DNA of 56,354 nucleotides from Candidatus Syntrophosphaera thermopropionivorans (GTDB lineage: Bacteria > Cloacimonadota > Cloacimonadia > Cloacimonadales > Cloacimonadaceae), in contig NZ_SMOG01000008.1 of assembly GCF_004353895.1 (NCBI RefSeq), positions 1 to 56,354 on the forward strand, in the 5' to 3' direction. How positions within the stretch are numbered: the first letter of the stretch is position 1; each line of letters begins with the position of its first letter. Under the pieces are notes generated by a model that saw only the letters and a list, made by a program, of their open reading frames with translations, searched no databases and was not told the DNA's origin. Of this stretch, positions 8,398-17,320 are shown piece by piece. Both the position numbers and the translations under genes were made by a program.

Positions 8398-9168
8398 TTG
8401 AGTGCATTGATTATCTTACTCTTATTGGTTATTGGCGCTTGCTTAGGTAGCTTTTTCAATGTCCTGATTGATAGAATTCCTCGTCACCAATCCATAGTTA
8501 AACCTGGTTCTCATTGCACCAATTGCGGAAAACCCATCCCCTTTTCGCAGAATATTCCTATAATCAGTTATATAGTCCTGAAGGGAAGATGTAAGGCTTG
8601 TGGAGCGAAGATACATTGGCATCATTTGGTGGTAGAAATAATTACTCCCGTATTGTTTATTGCTCTGTATCTGGTCTATGGATTGAGTTTTAGCTTCTTC
8701 AAGTTTGCTATTATGACTGGTTTTCTCATTCCTATTTTCTTTATTGATGCTTTCTATAAAATCATACCGCTGGTAATATCTATTCCTATGGTAATCATAG
8801 GATTATTGATGGGATTAATCCAAAGTGAGTTCAATTTTTACAGTTTTGCTATGGTTTTTCTGCTCCCGGTTGTGATTCTTTTTGTCTTTCTCTATTTGCT
8901 TGCCCTGCTGTGGTTAAAGTTATTTCATCGTGAAGGATTAGGTGGTGGTGATGTAATTTTAATTCCAGCAGTAGGAGCATTTTTTGGCGTTATTCACATC
9001 CCCTGGGTTATACTTTTAGCCTGTATATTAGGATTACTATATTTTCTTATCTTTGTTCGCAAGCCCAATCAAGGCTTTGCCTTTGGTAATATCGTTGCTC
9101 TGGCTGCTGTTGTATGGACACTGATAGGAGACAAATTTCTCCAGTCTATCGGTTGGTTTAATTTATAA
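8398..9168 (+). CDS. pilD: Prepilin peptidase / leader peptidase (PilD/GspO family)
   Basis: Polytopic membrane aspartyl protease of 256 residues that cleaves and methylates type IV prepilin-like leaders. The N-terminal DiS_P_DiS domain has the zinc cysteines C40, C43, C65 and C68. The two catalytic aspartates are D117 (FFIDAFY) and D185 in the GLGGGD motif. About seven further membrane helices follow. The start is TTG. No pilin or secretion genes adjoin it, so its substrates must be encoded elsewhere. It meets the PASTA gene tail to tail with 11 bp between them. Confidence 0.92.
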   Translation: MSALIILLLLVIGACLGSFFNVLIDRIPRHQSIVKPGSHCTNCGKPIPFSQNIPIISYIVLKGRCKACGAKIHWHHLVVEIITPVLFIALYLVYGLSFSFFKFAIMTGFLIPIFFIDAFYKIIPLVISIPMVIIGLLMGLIQSEFNFYSFAMVFLLPVVILFVFLYLLALLWLKLFHREGLGGGDVILIPAVGAFFGVIHIPWVILLACILGLLYFLIFVRKPNQGFAFGNIVALAAVVWTLIGDKFLQSIGWFNL

Positions 9169-9179
9169 TACATTCACTA

Positions 9180-9752
9180 TCACATTAATAAACTATCCCA
9201 GATAACGGTCTCTTCTATAAAGGGCTTGGGACCCTTACTTATATATAACCTAACCTTCGCACCTTTCTCTACCTTAGTTCCTTGCGGAGGAGAACTACGC
9301 ACAATGGTATTGCGAGGATAATTATCTGAATATAGAGAATCTGCTATCACTGCTTCTAATCCTGCAGATTTAAGGGTATAATAAGCATCGCTGTAATTTA
9401 ATCCTACAAGATAAGGGACACCCACCTTCATAGGACCTCTATTTACTTTAACATAGACGGTGCTCTCTGGTTTTATCTTTTTTCCAGGTTGGGGGTCCTG
9501 GTCTAAAATAGTGTTTGGTTGTCCTGTTTCTGACCATACGGAATCCCTTACCACAATATGCAATCCCAGTTGAGTAAGTCGGAGCTTTGCCATTGGTAAA
9601 CTAAGTCCGACCACATTAGGAACTTCAACATTTTTGGGGGTACGGAAGATAAGCGGGAAAATGATTTGACTGGTCAGAAAAGCAGTAATAAAGATAATGC
9701 CTAAACCAATTCCGATGGTCATCCAGATTTTTTTCGTCTTTTCACTTGCCAT
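9180..9752 (-). CDS. PASTA-domain membrane protein
   Basis: Protein of 190 residues: a short cytoplasmic start, one membrane helix (about 10-33), then two extracytoplasmic PASTA domains (about 40-105 and 107-173), each with the VPxxVG-type opening and GLxxxxxxxxxS core. PASTA domains usually bind peptidoglycan or sit on Ser/Thr kinases and penicillin-binding proteins, but no kinase or transpeptidase domain is present. It is the last gene of the yebC-ruvC-ruvA-rsmB run, 6 bp after rsmB. It is probably a cell-wall-linked protein; its function is open. Confidence 0.85.
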   Translation of the reverse strand: MASEKTKKIWMTIGIGLGIIFITAFLTSQIIFPLIFRTPKNVEVPNVVGLSLPMAKLRLTQLGLHIVVRDSVWSETGQPNTILDQDPQPGKKIKPESTVYVKVNRGPMKVGVPYLVGLNYSDAYYTLKSAGLEAVIADSLYSDNYPRNTIVRSSPPQGTKVEKGAKVRLYISKGPKPFIEETVIWDSLLM

Positions 9753-9758
9753 AACTTC

Positions 9759-11072
9759 TTACCTTGTTTTTCTCATCTTAGCAGCAAAAGCACCATCCAT
9801 ATCATGCTTGAAAGGTAAAGTCTTAAACATTCCTTCCACTACAAAATCAGATGGTAATATTTCTTTGGCATTAACTAATGTGAACTTAGGATTTCTCTGC
9901 AAAAATTTCTTTATCTGCTCTTCATTTTCTGCTGGATTAAGAGTGCAAGTAGAATAGACCAATATTCCTCCAGCACGAACGAAATTTGCAGCATAATCAA
10001 GAGCTTTTTCCTGCAGTTTAACCAGTTCCTCAATATTTTTATTAGCTTGCCATCTCAAATCTGCTTTACGCCCAAAAACTCCCCAGCCAGAACAAGGAAC
10101 ATCCGCTAAAACTCTATCATAAGCAGGTGCTACGGGTCCATAACGAAAAGCATCCGTTACCACCTGTTTAATATTGGTAAGCTGTAAACGGTCTGCTGCT
10201 TGTTTGAGAAGTTTCATTTTATTGGGAATCTTATCCACAGCTACAACTTCACCTGTATTAACCATTTTTTCTGCAATATAGGTGCATTTACCACCTGGAG
10301 CAGCAAAAAGGTCCAGAATATTTTCCTCAGGATGAGGGTCTAATAAATCAACAATTAAAGTGGAAGAGGTGTCCTGAATGGAAAAATATCCTTCCGAAAA
10401 AGCCACATCTTCTAAAACCTCATCCGCAGCATCAGTCAAGATAGTTACTTTACTAACGGGAGAAGGTGTTACAGGAATATCACGTTTGGTAAAATACTGG
10501 ATGAGTTTATCTCTGGTGGTGGCAGTGGTATTCACTCTTATGTGCAATCTGGGATTTTCATTGTAAAAAAGGGCAAGATATTCCGTATCCTCTTCACCCC
10601 AGAGTTCAATCCATTTAGCAATTAATTCTGGAGGATAAGAATGCTCATAAGCTATGCGTATAACGGGATCTTCTGGATATTTAACTTCTGGATTGCGTTG
10701 ATAAGCTCTTAGAATAGCATTAACAAAATCACCAACTTTCTCACCCATATTTTTTTTCGCTAGTTCAACCGTCTCATTAATTGCTGCATGGTCAGGGATA
10801 GAATCAAGATACATCATTTGATACAACCCAAGATATAACCAGGTCTTAATCTTGATATCCGTCTGAGCAAATTTATCTTTATCCGTATATTGTGAAAGGA
10901 TGTAATCCAGTTTAAGGCGCATCTTTATCACACCTTTCACCATATTATAGAAGAGGGCTACATTTTCTTTGCTTCCCTTAAGCTTTTTAGCTCGTTGATG
11001 CAAGAGGGTATCGGAGAATTCTGTATCTTTAAATACTTTAAGGATAGTGTAATAGGCTTCTTCTCTAACCAT
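9759..11072 (-). CDS. rsmB: 16S rRNA (cytosine-C5) methyltransferase RsmB
   Basis: Protein of 437 residues. An N-terminal NusB-like RNA-binding helical domain (about 1-130) is joined to a Rossmann methyltransferase. SAM-binding motif I is DLFAAPGGKC (254-263), motif IV has ADVPCSG with C327, and motif VI has YSTC with the catalytic nucleophile C376. In known RsmB the product is m5C967 of 16S rRNA. It follows ruvA directly. Confidence 0.93.
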   Translation of the reverse strand: MVREEAYYTILKVFKDTEFSDTLLHQRAKKLKGSKENVALFYNMVKGVIKMRLKLDYILSQYTDKDKFAQTDIKIKTWLYLGLYQMMYLDSIPDHAAINETVELAKKNMGEKVGDFVNAILRAYQRNPEVKYPEDPVIRIAYEHSYPPELIAKWIELWGEEDTEYLALFYNENPRLHIRVNTTATTRDKLIQYFTKRDIPVTPSPVSKVTILTDAADEVLEDVAFSEGYFSIQDTSSTLIVDLLDPHPEENILDLFAAPGGKCTYIAEKMVNTGEVVAVDKIPNKMKLLKQAADRLQLTNIKQVVTDAFRYGPVAPAYDRVLADVPCSGWGVFGRKADLRWQANKNIEELVKLQEKALDYAANFVRAGGILVYSTCTLNPAENEEQIKKFLQRNPKFTLVNAKEILPSDFVVEGMFKTLPFKHDMDGAFAAKMRKTR

Positions 11073-11678
11073 TTATCTACTTCTCTGATATATTCTTCGG
11101 ATTATTTCTTTTATTAATTGTTCGGTTGGCATCTTGCCTGCTTCTTCACCTAACAGACTTAACTCTCTACGCACTTCCTTGGGATTAAATCCGAGAGCTT
11201 GAAGTGCACTTTCTACTTCCATTATAATATCTTCTTTCAGCATTTTTCCTTCGGAAACTTCATATTCCAGAAGATGAAGCAGCTTACCTTTCAGTTCAAT
11301 AATCAATCGTTGTGCACTCTTAGAGCCAATCCCGGGAATCTTTGTCAGTAAAGCTTCTTCACCCTTTTCTATGGCTCTAACGAAGGTGGGAATGGGTAAA
11401 GTAGAAATGATGGAAAGTGCAATCTTTGGTCCTACTCCAGAGATACGATTCAAATTTTTATAAAGTTCACATTCAGCTTGAGTGGCAAAACCATAAAGAC
11501 GTATATCATCCTGAGAGATTTGAAGATGAGTGTAGAGCAGACAATCTTTACCAGTCTCGGGAAGAACTTCGTAGGTGCTAATTGGAATCATTAATTCAAA
11601 AGCGATACCGGAAGCTGTCTCTACTACTGCTTTCATTGGATTTTTATGTATCAAAATTCCATGTATATAGTTCAGCAT
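11073..11678 (-). CDS. ruvA: Holliday junction helicase subunit RuvA
   Basis: Protein of 201 residues, the usual RuvA length. N-terminal OB fold (1-65), tandem helix-hairpin-helix motifs (LNRISGVGPKIALSII and LTKIPGIGSKSAQRLI) for junction binding, and a C-terminal domain III (about 155-201; ALQALGFNPKEVRREL) that contacts RuvB. No ruvB is in the window. The start overlaps the ruvC stop by one base. Confidence 0.95.
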   Translation of the reverse strand: MLNYIHGILIHKNPMKAVVETASGIAFELMIPISTYEVLPETGKDCLLYTHLQISQDDIRLYGFATQAECELYKNLNRISGVGPKIALSIISTLPIPTFVRAIEKGEEALLTKIPGIGSKSAQRLIIELKGKLLHLLEYEVSEGKMLKEDIIMEVESALQALGFNPKEVRRELSLLGEEAGKMPTEQLIKEIIRRIYQRSR

Positions 11679-12154
11679 CAGGCAAATCTTATCCTATGAT
11701 AATGACATAAAGCCAGACCTAACGCATCATAAGCATCGTCTTGTGCTGGTTTATGGTGCAGATTAACTATCTGATTAACCATATAACGCACCTGTTGCTT
11801 ACTCGCATTTCCATTACCTACCACAGCTTTTTTAACTTCCCGGGGACTGTATTCAACTATGGGAATATCATTTTGAGCCAGAGCCAAAAGAATCACTCCA
11901 CGAGCCTGTCCCAGAGTGAAAACACTGCGTATCTGTTTATGATAAAATATACTTTCAACCACGGCTATATCAGGTTTATATTCCCTTAAGATATCGTTGA
12001 TAGCATCAAAAAGGATTTCCAATCTTTGAGGTAAGTCCTTACCTTTTAGCAAATTAATCACATCACAACCAGCTGCAAGGATCCTTCTCTCATTTATTTC
12101 TAAAAGACCATATCCACAAAAACGACTACCGGGATCAATACCAATAATTATCAC
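11678..12154 (-). CDS. ruvC: Holliday junction endonuclease RuvC
   Basis: RNase H-fold resolvase of 158 residues. All four catalytic acids are visible: D7 (GIDPG), E67 (VVESIF), D140 and D143 (QDDAYD). It cleaves junctions bound by RuvAB in homologous recombination. Start and stop overlap with yebC and ruvA, indicating one transcript. Confidence 0.95.
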   Translation of the reverse strand: MIIIGIDPGSRFCGYGLLEINERRILAAGCDVINLLKGKDLPQRLEILFDAINDILREYKPDIAVVESIFYHKQIRSVFTLGQARGVILLALAQNDIPIVEYSPREVKKAVVGNGNASKQQVRYMVNQIVNLHHKPAQDDAYDALGLALCHYHRIRFA

Positions 12155-12903
12155 GCTTCTTGACTGAGAGCTTCCATTACTTCATCAGAGACTTCAAAAT
12201 TGGCATAGACTTTCTGGACATCATCCAGCTCTTCCAGCATTTCAATCAGTTTAAATATCTTAGGTGCAACATCATCAGCATTGATAGTGGTTTTGGGGAC
12301 ACGTGTTAATTCCGCATTTTCAATGGGATAGCCTAATTTTTCCATATTAGCAAGAACAGTATGAAAATCTTGAGGAGCAGTATAAACATCAAAATAATCA
12401 CCATTTAATTCTATATCTTCAGCTCCTGCTTCCAGAGCCTGAAGCATAAATTCATCCTCATCCAATCCAGCTGCAGGAACATTAAAAAAGCCTTTCTGCT
12501 CAAAATTCCAAGCTACAGCACCACTTTCTGCCATAGTTCCACCATATTTAGTCAAGGTATGACGGAGATCAGCAATAGTGCGATTTTTATTATCCGTCAT
12601 AACTTCAATGACTAAACCAATCCCATTGGGTCCATAACCTTCGTATACCACTTCTTCATAGTTTGCCCCTTCAATTTCTCCCGTTCCTCGTTTAATTGCT
12701 CTCTCAATGTTTTCTCGTGGCATATTTGCTGCTTTAGCATTTAAAATTGCTGTACGTAGACGAGGATTAGCTTCGGGATCTCCTCCTCCATTTCTTGCCG
12801 CAAGGATAATTTCTTTAACTAAGCGAGTAAAAAGCTGACCTCTTTTGGCATCAGCTGCACCCTTTTTATGCTTGATAGAGCTCCATTTATTGTGTCCAGA
12901 CAT
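12151..12903 (-). CDS. yebC: YebC/PmpR family protein
   Basis: Protein of 250 residues with the family's N-terminal MSGHNKWSSIKHKKGAADAK and IERAIKRGTG motifs and three-domain layout. YebC-type proteins were long called transcription regulators; more recent work links several of them to relieving ribosome stalling at proline-rich stretches. The yebC-ruvC-ruvA order is widely conserved. The end overlaps ruvC by 4 bp. Confidence 0.93.
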   Translation of the reverse strand: MSGHNKWSSIKHKKGAADAKRGQLFTRLVKEIILAARNGGGDPEANPRLRTAILNAKAANMPRENIERAIKRGTGEIEGANYEEVVYEGYGPNGIGLVIEVMTDNKNRTIADLRHTLTKYGGTMAESGAVAWNFEQKGFFNVPAAGLDEDEFMLQALEAGAEDIELNGDYFDVYTAPQDFHTVLANMEKLGYPIENAELTRVPKTTINADDVAPKIFKLIEMLEELDDVQKVYANFEVSDEVMEALSQEA

Positions 12904-12954
12904 ATAAACCTCTTTTTTATCTAACTTATCTTTATTAAAGATTGATGCATAACC

Positions 12955-12983
12955 TTATTGTCCCTAAGGCTATAAAATGTCAA
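12955..12983 (-). promoter_or_regulatory. Possible promoter for the yebC-ruvCA operon
   Basis: On the minus strand TTGACA lies at 12983-12978. The -10 region about 16-17 bases further on (12960-12955) is a poor match, CAATAA or ACAATA. It is placed about 50 bases upstream of the yebC start and just past the terminator of the EF-G-like gene. Only the -35 hexamer is convincing. Confidence 0.3.
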
Positions 12984-12989
12984 GTAAGA

Positions 12990-13021
12990 AAAAAGGGAAA
13001 GCATTTCCTGGCTTTCCCCTT
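12990..13021 (-). terminator. Rho-independent terminator of the EF-G-like gene
   Basis: Read on the minus strand, a GC-containing stem (GGGAAAGC pairing with GCTTTCCC; 13018-13011 and 13002-12995) with an 8-base loop is followed by a run of T. It lies about 30 bases after the stop at 13051. Confidence 0.8.
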
Positions 13022-13050
13022 TCTTTTATGTTCAATTTTTATAGCAAATA

Positions 13051-15105
13051 TTAGCTTTCGGATTCTTGCCAGGCAGCAATCACTTTTGCTGCTATATCGT
13101 CAGGAACTTTCTCATAATGCGAGAATTTCTGAGTAAAGCGACCTCTTCCTTGAGTGAGCGATTTTAAAGCAGGATAGTAAGAATACATCTCAGCTACGGG
13201 CATTTGGACTATTAGGTGTTGTTTTTTACCATGTTGTTCCATTCCCATAATTCTACCTCTACGCGTGCTTATATCGCCCATCACATCACCCATATATTCA
13301 GTTGGAACAATTACGGTCAGCTCATGAATGGGTTCCAGCAAGATAGGTTTGCATTTTTTAAATCCCTCTTTGAAACACATAGAAGCAGCAATCTTGAAAG
13401 CCATTTCTGAACTATCTACTTCATGATAACTGCCATAATATACTTCCACTGAGACATCAACTACGGGATATCCTGCTATAATACCCTTTTCCATCGTCTC
13501 TACTACACCTTTTTCTATAGCAGGAATAAAATTAGAGGGAATCACACCTCCCACAATGGAATTGATGAACTTAAAACCTTCACCTCGTTCAAGAGGTTTG
13601 ATTCGGAAGTAAACCTCGGCATATTGTCCTCTTCCACCAGTCTGTTTCTTATGACGATATTGAGCTTCTCCACTGGTAGTTATGGTTTCTTTATAAGGAA
13701 TACGAGGATCTTGAAGGAAAGCATCAACTTTATAACGATTCTTTAATTTGCGAAGAACGAGCTGCAATTGCTGTTCTCCCAGACCAGAAAGGATATTCTC
13801 GTGGGTTTCTTGATTAACTTCAAAACGGATGGTAGGATCTTCTGCAATCACTTTCTGCAGGGCATTACTAATTTTTTCTTCATCACTCTGATTCAATGCT
13901 TTAATTGCTTGCCAGTAGGTTGGAGTAGGTAATTCAGGCATCTTCAAAGAAAGGTCAGAACCGGGAGCAGTAATAGTGTTTAAGGCTCTGGTATTTTTCA
14001 ATTTAACTAAAGCACCAATTTCTCCAGCTTTAAGTTCTTGAGCATCTTCACGATTCTTACCTAACATATAATAGATATTGCCTGCTCGCTCTTTTACACC
14101 TTTTTCAGGAATAGAAAAATCCATACCGGTTTTCAGAGAACCTGAAAAGAGACGAAGATAGGCATAATCACCCATAGTGGGGTCTGCATATAGCTTGAAA
14201 ACATAGCCTAAAAGCTCTCCATCTGGAGAAGCAATAAACTCAGCAGGTTCACCTTTTCTTAGCACTGATATAGGATTAACATCCTCTGGAGAAGGTAAAT
14301 ACCGATCAACGGCATCTAAAAATGCCATAACTCCAACTCCAGTTAAAGCAGAACAGGCAAAAGCTACACATATCTCACCATTTGCCAAAGCTTTGCGCAT
14401 TCCATTAATCAGCTGCTCTTCGCTGAGTTCACCTTTCTCTAAAAAATCATTTAATAATTCTTCATCCGTTTCTGCTATTGCTTCCATTAATTTCTGATGA
14501 GCTTCAGCAATAGTAGATTGCATATCTGCAGGAATATCTTTTTCACCACCAGGAAGAATGGCTTTCTGACGAATAACATCTACCACTCCTTCAAAGGTGC
14601 TTTCTTTACCAATAGGAATATGCACAGGAATAGGATTGAACCCTGCATTCTCATATATAGTGTCCAGTGTCTTTTGAAAATCTGCATGTTCATTATCCAT
14701 TCTATTGACCAGAACTATCTTTGCCGCCTTCTCATTTTCCAGCTGTTCTATAGCTAATTCCAAGCCAACTTCATATCCTGCCGTTCCATTAACCACTAAC
14801 ACTACATTTTCAACAGCAGGAATAGAAACTATGGTTTCACCTATAAAATCAGGAGAGCCCGGAACATCTATTATATTGATTTTGCAATCTTTATGATGAG
14901 CATATCCTACTGATAATCCTAAGGACATTTTTTTACTTATCTCTTCCGGGTCAAAATCCATCACCGTATTGCCTTCATCAATCTTACCCAGACGGTTAGT
15001 AGTATGCGTCAGGAAAAAGATTTGCTCCGCAAGACTGGTCTTTCCTGAACCACTTGCACCCATAAAAAGCAGATTTCGCATTTTTTTCAGTTCATATTCT
15101 TTCAT
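13051..15105 (-). CDS. Elongation factor G-like GTPase (EF-G2/FusA2 type)
   Basis: Translational-GTPase homologue of 684 residues with the full EF-G layout: G domain, domain II, domain III, domain IV (TGGRGQYAEVYFRIKP region) and domain V ending near the C terminus. It is not canonical: Walker A is GASGSGKTS (16-24) instead of AHIDAGKTT; G3 is DVPGSPDF (80-87), where S84 replaces the catalytic histidine of GHVDF; and G4 is NRMD. This matches the EF-G-like group that coexists with a standard fusA. Its ability to act in translocation or hydrolyse GTP is doubtful. GAGGA ribosome site before the ATG; transcribed alone. Confidence 0.9.
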   Translation of the reverse strand: MKEYELKKMRNLLFMGASGSGKTSLAEQIFFLTHTTNRLGKIDEGNTVMDFDPEEISKKMSLGLSVGYAHHKDCKINIIDVPGSPDFIGETIVSIPAVENVVLVVNGTAGYEVGLELAIEQLENEKAAKIVLVNRMDNEHADFQKTLDTIYENAGFNPIPVHIPIGKESTFEGVVDVIRQKAILPGGEKDIPADMQSTIAEAHQKLMEAIAETDEELLNDFLEKGELSEEQLINGMRKALANGEICVAFACSALTGVGVMAFLDAVDRYLPSPEDVNPISVLRKGEPAEFIASPDGELLGYVFKLYADPTMGDYAYLRLFSGSLKTGMDFSIPEKGVKERAGNIYYMLGKNREDAQELKAGEIGALVKLKNTRALNTITAPGSDLSLKMPELPTPTYWQAIKALNQSDEEKISNALQKVIAEDPTIRFEVNQETHENILSGLGEQQLQLVLRKLKNRYKVDAFLQDPRIPYKETITTSGEAQYRHKKQTGGRGQYAEVYFRIKPLERGEGFKFINSIVGGVIPSNFIPAIEKGVVETMEKGIIAGYPVVDVSVEVYYGSYHEVDSSEMAFKIAASMCFKEGFKKCKPILLEPIHELTVIVPTEYMGDVMGDISTRRGRIMGMEQHGKKQHLIVQMPVAEMYSYYPALKSLTQGRGRFTQKFSHYEKVPDDIAAKVIAAWQESES

Positions 15106-15593
15106 TTGTTCCTCATCTATTTCTACATTACTTTGATTTTCAAAGAGTTAGACAGATTTGTAAAATAAAATCTTATTTTAAAAACTCTGTTTTTTATCAA
15201 GTTATATTGTCAAACCCTTTTTTAATTATTTGAAACAAAAAGGATTAATAAAGAGAAGTCTTCCCTGTTCCGAATATTGCTATTATTTTAATATTTATCT
15301 CTTAATTCTTAAAAAAGAGTTGATATCTTAGTTATGTGTAAGTTATGTCCGTTTTCGGACATAAGCTGGACATCAGTTGGACATAAGCTGGACATAAGCT
15401 ACTCATCATTTGGATTGCAATTCGCTTATTTTTGGATAATTTAAATTATGGAATTGTTAGATATTTTTCTGGGTTATTCAAGAGCATTAATAAATTTTAG
15501 TATTTGGATATGCATCGTTACATATAGATTTCTCTTGTCAAAATAATTATTGGTTAGAATTTGTTTTTTCATAAAAGATAAAATGGAGAAGCG
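15106..15593. other. Intergenic region with palindromes and an 11-bp tandem array
   Basis: Divergent 488-bp gap. It holds an 8-bp-stem palindrome at 15161-15180 (TAAAATAA/TTATTTTA), a minus-strand TTGACA at 15213-15208 that could serve the EF-G-like gene but lacks a good -10, the tandem array at 15341-15400, and a 14-base perfect palindrome at 15436-15449 (ATAATTTAAATTAT). No ORF with coding character and no tRNA-like structure was seen. Confidence 0.6.
15341..15400 (+). repeat. 11-bp tandem repeat array with inverted leading copy
   Basis: GGACATAAGCT occurs four times head to tail, at 15357, 15368 (variant GGACATCAGTT), 15379 and 15390. It is preceded by an inverted copy (AGTTATGTCC, 15341-15350), so TTATGTCCG (15343-15351) and CGGACATAA (15356-15364) form a perfect 9-bp stem with a TTTT loop. 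There are no spacers, so it is not a CRISPR array. Confidence 0.85.
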
Positions 15594-16160
15594 GTGAATT
15601 CCAGAACTAAGATATTGATAAGTTTAATGATACTTATTTTTTGTGGAAGTATGCTCTGGGGAGAAAGTTATGGTGAAAAAACAGCTGCTAACCTTAAGGC
15701 AAAGGGTTGGAATCCTTCACTAATTGTGATACTCATTTCAACTTTGCCACTAGTGGAGCTAAGAGGTTCCATACCTGTGGCAATTGCGGTTTTAGGGATG
15801 CCCTGGCAAAAGGCAGTGGCTCTTTCCATTCTGGGCAATATGCTTCCTATTCCTTTTTTACTTCTTTTATTAGAATGGTTTTTCAAGATGATTTCAAGAT
15901 ATAAATGGGGTAAAAAATTTACCGATTGGATGTATAATCGTACGCGGAACAAAGGTAAAGTAGTAGAGCGATATGAGGAAATTGGTTTGGCAATATATGT
16001 GGGAATACCTTTGCCCGGAACGGGAGGATGGACAGGTTCTCTGGCAGCTAAAATCTTTGGTCTTCCCTTTGCTAAATCGCTACTCTGGATTTTTATTGGA
16101 GTGCTAATCGCTGCTACCCTGGTGACATTATTAACTCTTTTAGGAGTAGCTATTTTTTAA
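15594..16160 (+). CDS. Small multidrug export-like membrane protein (COG2426)
   Basis: Polytopic membrane protein of 188 residues. A signal-like first helix (about 7-24) is followed by about four further helices; the motif STLPLVELRGSIPVAI and the loop VGIPLPGTGGWTGSLAA are characteristic of the family called 'putative small multi-drug export protein'. These are distant from SMR transporters and their substrates are unknown. GTG start with GGAG upstream. lpxB begins 2 bp after the stop, so it may be cotranscribed with lipid A genes. Confidence 0.85.
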   Translation: MNSRTKILISLMILIFCGSMLWGESYGEKTAANLKAKGWNPSLIVILISTLPLVELRGSIPVAIAVLGMPWQKAVALSILGNMLPIPFLLLLLEWFFKMISRYKWGKKFTDWMYNRTRNKGKVVERYEEIGLAIYVGIPLPGTGGWTGSLAAKIFGLPFAKSLLWIFIGVLIAATLVTLLTLLGVAIF

Positions 16161-16162
16161 CT

Positions 16163-17320
16163 ATGTCAAACTTAACTAAGGATTCCTACACTATTTTCTG
16201 GCTGGCTGGAGAAAACTCTGGCGACCTTCATTCCAGCATTGTGATGAAAAGTCTCAATTCTGGCATTCCAGGCGTCCGGCATATAGGAATAGGTGGACCT
16301 CGTATGCAAGCAGAAGGTTTAAAACCTCTCTTTCCCTTTGCTCCCTTTAATGTTATGGGATTTGTAGAAGTGGCTGGACATCTGGGTTTTTTCTGGAAGG
16401 TAGAGCGACAGTTAAAAAAGTTTTTCCAGGAAGAAAAGCCTGATCTTGCTATCCTGGTTGATTATCCAGGATTTAATCTTCGGATTGCCAAGATGGCTGA
16501 TGACCTACATATCCCTGTGCTATTTTATATCTGTCCTCAGTTTTGGGCTTGGAAACATAATCGGGTCTATAAATTGAAAGAAAATGTTCGCCAAGTAGCC
16601 TGTATTTTACCTTTTGAAAAAGAATTGCTGGAAATGCACAATATATCTGCAACTTATGTGGGACATCCCATAGCTGAAGAAATAAAGTTTGAACTTGATA
16701 GAGAGGGTTTTGCCCGTTTCTATGGTATAAATCCAGAAAAACAATGGATTGGTTTTCTTCCTGGTAGTAGAGATAATGAAGTTAAAAGGATGCTTCCTGC
16801 TTTCCTGGAAGCAGCAAAGATCCTGGATGAAAATCGCTTTGAAGTTATGATATCCAAAGCTTCAACGGTTTCTCATTCACTTTTTATGCATATATGTGAA
16901 AGTTCAGGATTGCCCCGGCTACATATTGTAGATGGCTATCGTTATGAAATGATGAAATATGCAGATTATCTGGTTAGCACTTCTGGAACAGCAACACTGG
17001 AAGCAGCATTCATTGGCACTCCTTTAACTATCTGCTATAAAGCAGTTCCCATTTCCTATCTAATAGGTCGTAAATTAGTGCGAATTAAAAGAATAGGCTT
17101 GCCAAACATTGTCTTGGATAAAGACCTTTTGCCCGAATTAATCCAGAAAGATTGTAATCCCAGAAATATTGTTAAAACCGTGTTAGAGACTCTTGATAAT
17201 CCTGATAAAATAACCCTTATTAAAAAGGAACTTTCTCAATTAAAAGCACTACTGGGAGACCGCAAGACCAGCATTGAGATGCTCAATCTGGTTAAAAAAA
17301 TGTTAGAAACTTATGCCTGA
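16163..17320 (+). CDS. lpxB: Lipid-A-disaccharide synthase
   Basis: GT19 glycosyltransferase of 385 residues. It joins UDP-2,3-diacylglucosamine and lipid X to give the lipid A disaccharide at the inner membrane. Family motifs: WLAGENSGDLH at the N terminus, GIGGPRM, FNVMGFVEV, DYPGFNLRIA, YICPQFWAWK, GHPIAEE, and LPGSRDNEVKRMLP in the C-terminal nucleotide-binding half. Its presence shows an LPS-bearing outer membrane. It overlaps the acyltransferase by 8 bp. The ribosome site is weak, suggesting coupling to the gene before. Confidence 0.95.
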   Translation: MSNLTKDSYTIFWLAGENSGDLHSSIVMKSLNSGIPGVRHIGIGGPRMQAEGLKPLFPFAPFNVMGFVEVAGHLGFFWKVERQLKKFFQEEKPDLAILVDYPGFNLRIAKMADDLHIPVLFYICPQFWAWKHNRVYKLKENVRQVACILPFEKELLEMHNISATYVGHPIAEEIKFELDREGFARFYGINPEKQWIGFLPGSRDNEVKRMLPAFLEAAKILDENRFEVMISKASTVSHSLFMHICESSGLPRLHIVDGYRYEMMKYADYLVSTSGTATLEAAFIGTPLTICYKAVPISYLIGRKLVRIKRIGLPNIVLDKDLLPELIQKDCNPRNIVKTVLETLDNPDKITLIKKELSQLKALLGDRKTSIEMLNLVKKMLETYA

